Assembly (NCBI GenBank): GCA_026390045.1
Contig: JAPLGR010000117.1
Span: 1-8,826, forward strand
From: Chloroflexota bacterium
GTDB taxonomy: Bacteria > Chloroflexota > Anaerolineae > Anaerolineales > E44-bin32
Length of the DNA: 8,826 nt
Direction: 5' to 3'
In this document: piece after piece, positions 5,339-8,826 of the stretch
Layout: every line of letters begins with the position of its first letter
How positions within the stretch are numbered: position 1 is the first letter of the stretch
Translations under genes and position numbers: made by a program
The notes under the pieces: generated by a model
Told to the model about the DNA's origin: nothing
Database searches by the model: none
Seen by the model: only the letters and a program-made list of their open reading frames with translations

Positions 5339-6355
5339 ATGCCCTCGGGGAACACAACCATCGTGCGACGAAGCCTGAACCCGGTGACCTGGATGATCTG
5401 GGCCGTCAGCGCCGGCTGTGTGGCGCTGCTGACTCGGAATCCGTGGTACCTGCTGCTCATTGGCACAGCGGGCTTGGCGGTGCGTTGGCGCGCCGCCGGC
5501 CAGCGCCCCGCGTGGGGAACGCTGCGCCTGTTCGTTGGGCTGATGGTGTTCCCCACGTTGCTCAACTTCCTCTTCAGCCGCGCCGGCGACACGGTGATCC
5601 TGGAGATGCCCGTGCGCTGGATCGGCGGCCCCTACACGCTCGAGGCGCTGCTGTTCGGCGCGCTGGCTGGCCTGCAGCTGGCCAGCCTGCTGCAAGTGAT
5701 GATGACCTTCAGTGCGCTCCTCAGCCCCGCCGCCTTCCTGCGGCGGATCCCCGCCGGGCTGGCCCCTGCCGGTATCACCGCCTCGATCGCCATGAACTTC
5801 GCCCCGCAGGCGCGCCGTTCGTTCGATGCGGTGCGCGAAGCGCAACAGGTACGAGGCCATTCGCCGCGCGGCCTGCGTGATCTGCGAGGCATCGTGATGC
5901 CTCTGGTCATCCTGAGCCTGGAATCCGCGATGACGGTGGGCGAGGGTCTTGCGACGCGCGGCTGGGGTGCTGAGAGCCTGCGCGGGATGCAGCGTTTTGG
6001 CGCGTGGGCAGGCGCTGGCCTGCTTGCCTTCGGCGTGCTCGCGTGGTGGCTGGCGCCGTCGCATGTGTGGGTTGCCGGGTTGCTGGCGCTCAGTGGCGGA
6101 GGGCTTCTCATTGCGGTGCTGATGCGCGGCGGAGCGCGCAGTCGCTATCGTCCGGAACCATGGAAGGGGACCGACACACTGGTCGCCGGGACAAGTCTGG
6201 GTGTTCTTGCGGTGATGGCAGTCCTCACCGCGTGGACGCCGATGTTGCTCACCTACGAGCCGTATCCATATGCCACCTTGCCGCCCTTCGACTGGCCGAT
6301 CTGCCTGGCCGTTTGCCTGCTCGGCTTGCCGGCCGTCCTGCCCTACCGTGATTGA
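5339..6355 (+). CDS. ECF transporter transmembrane T component (EcfT/CbiQ family) with extended C-terminus
   Basis: The 338-residue integral membrane protein is the coupling subunit that transmits ATPase movements to a substrate-binding S component in energy-coupling-factor vitamin transporters. It begins with the family-like RRSLNPVTWMIW and several hydrophobic helices. It carries the two cytoplasmic Arg-Gly coupling motifs, VRGHSPRG (171-178) and ATRGWGAES (206-213), which dock on the ATPases. From about residue 222 it continues with roughly four more hydrophobic segments, ending in YEPYPYATLPPFD and a last helix. It is therefore longer than the usual T component of about 250-270 residues. 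It starts 20 bases after the toroid gene stops. The ATG at 5339 has no good ribosome binding site; an in-frame GTG at 5363 with GGGGAA at 5347-5352 would give a protein 8 residues shorter. Its stop overlaps the ATPase start. Family assignment is firm; the substrate is inferred from the riboswitch. Confidence 0.9.
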   Translation: MPSGNTTIVRRSLNPVTWMIWAVSAGCVALLTRNPWYLLLIGTAGLAVRWRAAGQRPAWGTLRLFVGLMVFPTLLNFLFSRAGDTVILEMPVRWIGGPYTLEALLFGALAGLQLASLLQVMMTFSALLSPAAFLRRIPAGLAPAGITASIAMNFAPQARRSFDAVREAQQVRGHSPRGLRDLRGIVMPLVILSLESAMTVGEGLATRGWGAESLRGMQRFGAWAGAGLLAFGVLAWWLAPSHVWVAGLLALSGGGLLIAVLMRGGARSRYRPEPWKGTDTLVAGTSLGVLAVMAVLTAWTPMLLTYEPYPYATLPPFDWPICLAVCLLGLPAVLPYRD

Positions 6356-7961
6356 ACTCGACCGTCTCACTTACTCCTATCCACATGCGAGAAGACCGGC
6401 TCTGACCTCGGTCAGCATGCACATCGAACCCGGGGAAACGGTTCTGCTCACTGGCAGGTCCGGCTCTGGAAAGAGCACGCTGCTGGGGACGATCAACGGT
6501 TTGGTGCCTCACTTCTACGGAGGCAGGTTCGCGGGCCGAGCGTTGATTGCCGGGCGCGACACGCGCTCCCATCGTCCCTACGATCTGGCGGGAATCGTCG
6601 GGACCGCCTTTCAGGAACCGGCGACTCGTTTCGTGACGCGCTCGGTCTCGGATGAGTTGGCCTTTGGCCTGGAAGCCGAAGGCCTTCCCGGCGATGAGAT
6701 CGGGGCCCGTGTACATGCAACGATCGAGCGGCTCAAGCTCGGCTCGCTGGTCGATCGCCCGCTGGATCAGCTGTCTGGGGGCGAACAGCAGCGTGTGGCG
6801 GTGGCGGCGGCCTTGATGCGTGAGCCGCTCGTGCTGGTCCTCGACGAACCGACCTCCCAGTTGGACGCGGACGGTGCGCGCGGAGTGCTGGACTGGCTGC
6901 GCGACCTGTGCAAGGACAGCCGTTTGACGACCGTGATCAGTGAGCACCGGCTGACGCGCCTGCTTCCGGAAGCCGACAAAGTGGCGGCACTGGGCGAAGG
7001 AGGAACACTTGAGGCGTGGGGCGCGCCGGACGATGTCGTCCCGCACCTGGTCTATGGCCCGCCGCTGATCGAAGCTGCGCGGCGCTTGGGCTTGCGCGCT
7101 GGCCTGTCCGACGATTCAAAGGAGGAGTTGCGGAGAGCGCTGCTGAGTCTCGAAAGCCCTCCGCAGCGTCCAGGGGCGGGCGATCGGCGGCTCATCTGTC
7201 GCGGGTTGTCCTTCTCGTATCCTGCGGGGTTTGCCCTCCGTGAAGTGGGTTTCGAGGTGAGACAGGGCGAAGCCATGGCGGTGTTGGGGGGCAACGGGTC
7301 CGGCAAGACGACGCTGCTGCGCTGCGTGATGGGCCTGCTTGATCACACGGGTGAGGTTGAGGTCGATGGCCAGGCGATCCAGGGACTCCCGGTTGCAGAT
7401 CGGGCGCGCTGGGTCGCCTATCTCCCACAGTGGCCGTCCGAGTTTCTGTTCGCCGAGACGGTGCAGGAAGAACTGCTGACCACACTGCGCTACCGTGGGC
7501 TGGAGGCGGATGCAGACCATGACCCGCGCTCGATGCTTGAGGCGTTCGGGCTCGCTGCGCTGGCGGATCGCTACCCGCGCGACTTGGCGGCAGGGGAGAA
7601 ACAGCGGACAGCGCTGGCGGCGGTGATGATCGCCCGGCCGAGGACGGTCCTGCTGGATGAGCCGACGCTGGGCATGGATCCCCTGACGCAGGCCGATCTG
7701 GCGCGCCGAATTCGGGCCTGGAAGCAGGCCGGGCTTTCGGTGGTCGTGGCAACGCATGATGTCGAGTTTGCAGCTGCGATCACCGATCGTGCAATGGTAT
7801 TGGAGGTCGGGCGCATGGTGACCGAAGGTGCAACGGGCGATGTGCTGTTTTCGCGGCCCGGCCTGCGGACCGCGCTCCAGGGTCTCTCCGGGCGTCCGTG
7901 GCCGGCATGCGTGGCGGACCTGGACGTGATCAGTGAAGGAGGTGGCAATGCCGACGATTGA
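6348..7961 (+). CDS. Energy-coupling factor double ABC ATPase (fused EcfA-EcfA' / CbiO-type)
   Basis: The 537-residue protein holds two complete ABC ATPase domains in one chain and replaces the usual separate EcfA1 and EcfA2. Domain 1 has Walker A GRSGSGKST (36-44), Q-loop Q89, signature LSGGEQQR (142-149), Walker B LVLVLDEP (161-168) and switch H200. Domain 2 has Walker A GGNGSGKTT (314-322), Q-loop Q361, signature variant AAGEKQR (414-420), Walker B VLLDEP (434-439) and switch H470. All ATP-handling residues are present, so both sites could be active; the second signature lacks the first Ser-Gly pair. The GTG start at 6348 lies inside the end of the T gene (8-base overlap), because the conserved N-terminal strand IELDRLTYSYP begins there. 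An ORF reading further upstream gives only residues out of register with the family. It acts at the inner face of the membrane with the T subunit. Confidence 0.93.
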   Translation: MIELDRLTYSYPHARRPALTSVSMHIEPGETVLLTGRSGSGKSTLLGTINGLVPHFYGGRFAGRALIAGRDTRSHRPYDLAGIVGTAFQEPATRFVTRSVSDELAFGLEAEGLPGDEIGARVHATIERLKLGSLVDRPLDQLSGGEQQRVAVAAALMREPLVLVLDEPTSQLDADGARGVLDWLRDLCKDSRLTTVISEHRLTRLLPEADKVAALGEGGTLEAWGAPDDVVPHLVYGPPLIEAARRLGLRAGLSDDSKEELRRALLSLESPPQRPGAGDRRLICRGLSFSYPAGFALREVGFEVRQGEAMAVLGGNGSGKTTLLRCVMGLLDHTGEVEVDGQAIQGLPVADRARWVAYLPQWPSEFLFAETVQEELLTTLRYRGLEADADHDPRSMLEAFGLAALADRYPRDLAAGEKQRTALAAVMIARPRTVLLDEPTLGMDPLTQADLARRIRAWKQAGLSVVVATHDVEFAAAITDRAMVLEVGRMVTEGATGDVLFSRPGLRTALQGLSGRPWPACVADLDVISEGGGNADD

Positions 7962-8583
7962 GCAGGCGCGTGCCTGGTCGCCCGCGGGGGATCCGGTCCA
8001 CGGTTTCGATCATGTTGAGCGCGTCGTGCACATGGCCGAGAGACTGGCACGGGAGGTGGGCGCCGATGCGGAGATCGTGCGTGCGGCGGCGCTGATGCAC
8101 GACGCTGCCGGAGCGCACCCGGAGGCGGGAGAGGCGCGGCACGATCACGAGCGAGACTCAGCCGCCGTGGCCCGACGGGTGTTGACGGACGAGGGTTGGC
8201 CGGAGGAGCGGATCCGCGCCGTGGAGCACTGCATTCACGCGCATCGCTTCCGCGGGAAGGAACGCCCTCAGACGCTGGAGGCCCAGGTGCTTTTTGACGC
8301 CGACAAGCTGGACGTGATGGGGGCTTTCGGCGCGGCGCGGACGATCGGCTATGCCTTGCAGGCAGGGGCGCCGATCTATGCCACCCCCAGCAGAGCCTTT
8401 CTCGATCGAGGTGAAACGGAAGCCGGGGAACCGCACAGTGCCTATCACGAGTATCTGTTCAAGCTGCGGCGGGTGCGCGAAAGGCTGTACACGGAGCCGG
8501 CGCGTCAGATCGGCGAGCGGCGGCACCAGGTGCTGTGCGCGTTCTTCGATCAACTTGCTGCAGAGGCCGAGGGTCGCGGCTGA
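7948..8583 (+). CDS. HD-domain phosphohydrolase-like protein
   Basis: The 211-residue cytoplasmic protein has an HD-superfamily metal site: HGFDHVERV (H18, H22), ALMHDAAG (H51, D52), HCIHAHR (H94, H98) and FDADKLD (D117, D119). The pattern matches uncharacterised YedJ-like HD hydrolases, which are thought to act on phosphate esters; no substrate can be read from the sequence. The ATG at 7948 is preceded by the consensus AAGGAGGT (7936-7943), and the gene overlaps the ATPase gene by 14 bases. Translation is therefore probably coupled and the gene belongs to the B12-regulated operon. A GTG at 7933 in frame is less likely because it would place the ribosome binding site inside the gene. A role in cobamide processing after uptake, for example on a phosphorylated intermediate, is conceivable but unsupported beyond context. 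Confidence 0.85.
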   Translation: MPTIEQARAWSPAGDPVHGFDHVERVVHMAERLAREVGADAEIVRAAALMHDAAGAHPEAGEARHDHERDSAAVARRVLTDEGWPEERIRAVEHCIHAHRFRGKERPQTLEAQVLFDADKLDVMGAFGAARTIGYALQAGAPIYATPSRAFLDRGETEAGEPHSAYHEYLFKLRRVRERLYTEPARQIGERRHQVLCAFFDQLAAEAEGRG

Positions 8584-8634
8584 GGCGGCATGAGCCAGAG
8601 CGGATGGTATCATTCGATCGAGGGGTAAGATACG

Positions 8635-8826
8635 GTGGACAAGGAACGACCTATCATCCTGCTGACGAATGACGATGGCATCCGCTCGCCCGGGTTGTGG
8701 GCGGCGGCCGAAGCGCTTTCCGCTGTTGGCTACGTGACGGTTGCCGCGCCGCGCGAACAGTCTACCGGCACCGGCCGCAGCATGCCCATCACCTCGGATG
8801 GCGCGATCCACGAGGAGCAGGTCGCC
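8635..8826 (+). CDS. surE: 5'/3'-nucleotidase SurE, N-terminal part (runs off the window)
   Basis: The 64 visible residues start DKERPIILLTNDDGIRSPG, the SurE signature with the metal-binding Asp pair D13-D14. AAPREQSTGTGRS follows, matching the family P-x-x-Q-S-G-x-G-x-S phosphate-binding region, with Thr at the first Gly position. SurE is a nucleoside 5'-monophosphate phosphatase, often linked with stationary-phase survival. The start is GTG at 8635, with GAGGGG at 8620-8625 as ribosome binding site. A 51-base gap separates it from the HD gene. I see no strong terminator or full promoter there (only a TATCAT at 8608-8613 without a -35 box), so readthrough from the B12 operon is possible. 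The C-terminal three quarters is outside the window. Confidence 0.93.
   Translation, partial: MDKERPIILLTNDDGIRSPGLWAAAEALSAVGYVTVAAPREQSTGTGRSMPITSDGAIHEEQVA

Noticed and set aside
6270..6347. Upstream extension of the ATPase gene to the ATG at 6270
   Set aside because: It would run deep inside the T gene and adds Cys/Pro-rich residues unlike ABC ATPases. The family N-terminus begins at the GTG at 6348.
5090..6370. Long minus-strand open frame (426 codons) opposite the toroid end and the T gene
   Set aside because: Composition is His/Arg/Gln-rich with no motif; the plus strand holds recognised, overlapping operon genes.
1..8826. CRISPR arrays, insertion sequences, tRNA/rRNA genes, phage or toxin-antitoxin genes
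   Set aside because: I saw no spaced direct repeats, transposase motifs, terminal inverted repeats or conserved RNA gene sequences; gene order is compact and even in composition.

Overview
The window is GC-rich DNA with tight bacterial gene packing. The mix points to a Chloroflexota bacterium, probably Anaerolineae-like: membrane-anchored proteins with Thr/Pro-rich linkers, an RNase J, a CspA-type protein, a fused double-ATPase ECF cassette and a B12-riboswitch-controlled alpha-toroid protein. The lineage is inferred from gene content and protein style, not from a marker gene.

Left half (1-3818, all on the minus strand, read right to left): a cold-shock protein with its own promoter, ribonuclease J, a PpiC/SurA-type peptidyl-prolyl isomerase lipoprotein, and a membrane-anchored protein with a long Thr/Pro stalk and a C-terminal beta-rich domain. 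A GC-rich hairpin pair lies past the last stop. The cold-shock protein and RNase J are RNA-handling genes; the last two act at or outside the membrane.

Centre (3819-4277): a 459-base intergenic regulatory region. It holds two divergent sigma70-type promoters, both TTGACG-N18-TANANT. The leftward one drives the cold-shock gene. The rightward one drives a long leader with a cobalamin (B12) riboswitch. The leader continues into a perfect 10-bp hairpin with a T-rich tail (probable regulated terminator) before the first gene.

Right half (4278-8826, plus strand): the riboswitch-controlled operon. It encodes (i) an exported alpha/alpha-toroid protein with prenyltransferase/squalene-oxidase-type repeats and a C-terminal membrane anchor, (ii) an ECF transporter T component with extra C-terminal membrane segments, (iii) a single-chain double ABC ATPase (EcfA-EcfA fusion), and (iv) an HD-domain phosphohydrolase-like protein. 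Genes ii-iii and iii-iv overlap, so translation is probably coupled. The start of surE follows after a 51-base gap and runs off the window.

The most interesting hypothesis is a B12 uptake system in which a membrane-tethered toroid, of the same general fold class as the alpha-barrel of eukaryotic intrinsic factor/transcobalamin, captures cobamides outside the cell and passes them to an ECF transporter. No substrate-binding S component is encoded between the riboswitch and surE. Either it lies elsewhere or the toroid and the extended T subunit do part of its job. The B12 link rests on the riboswitch; the capture role is inference.
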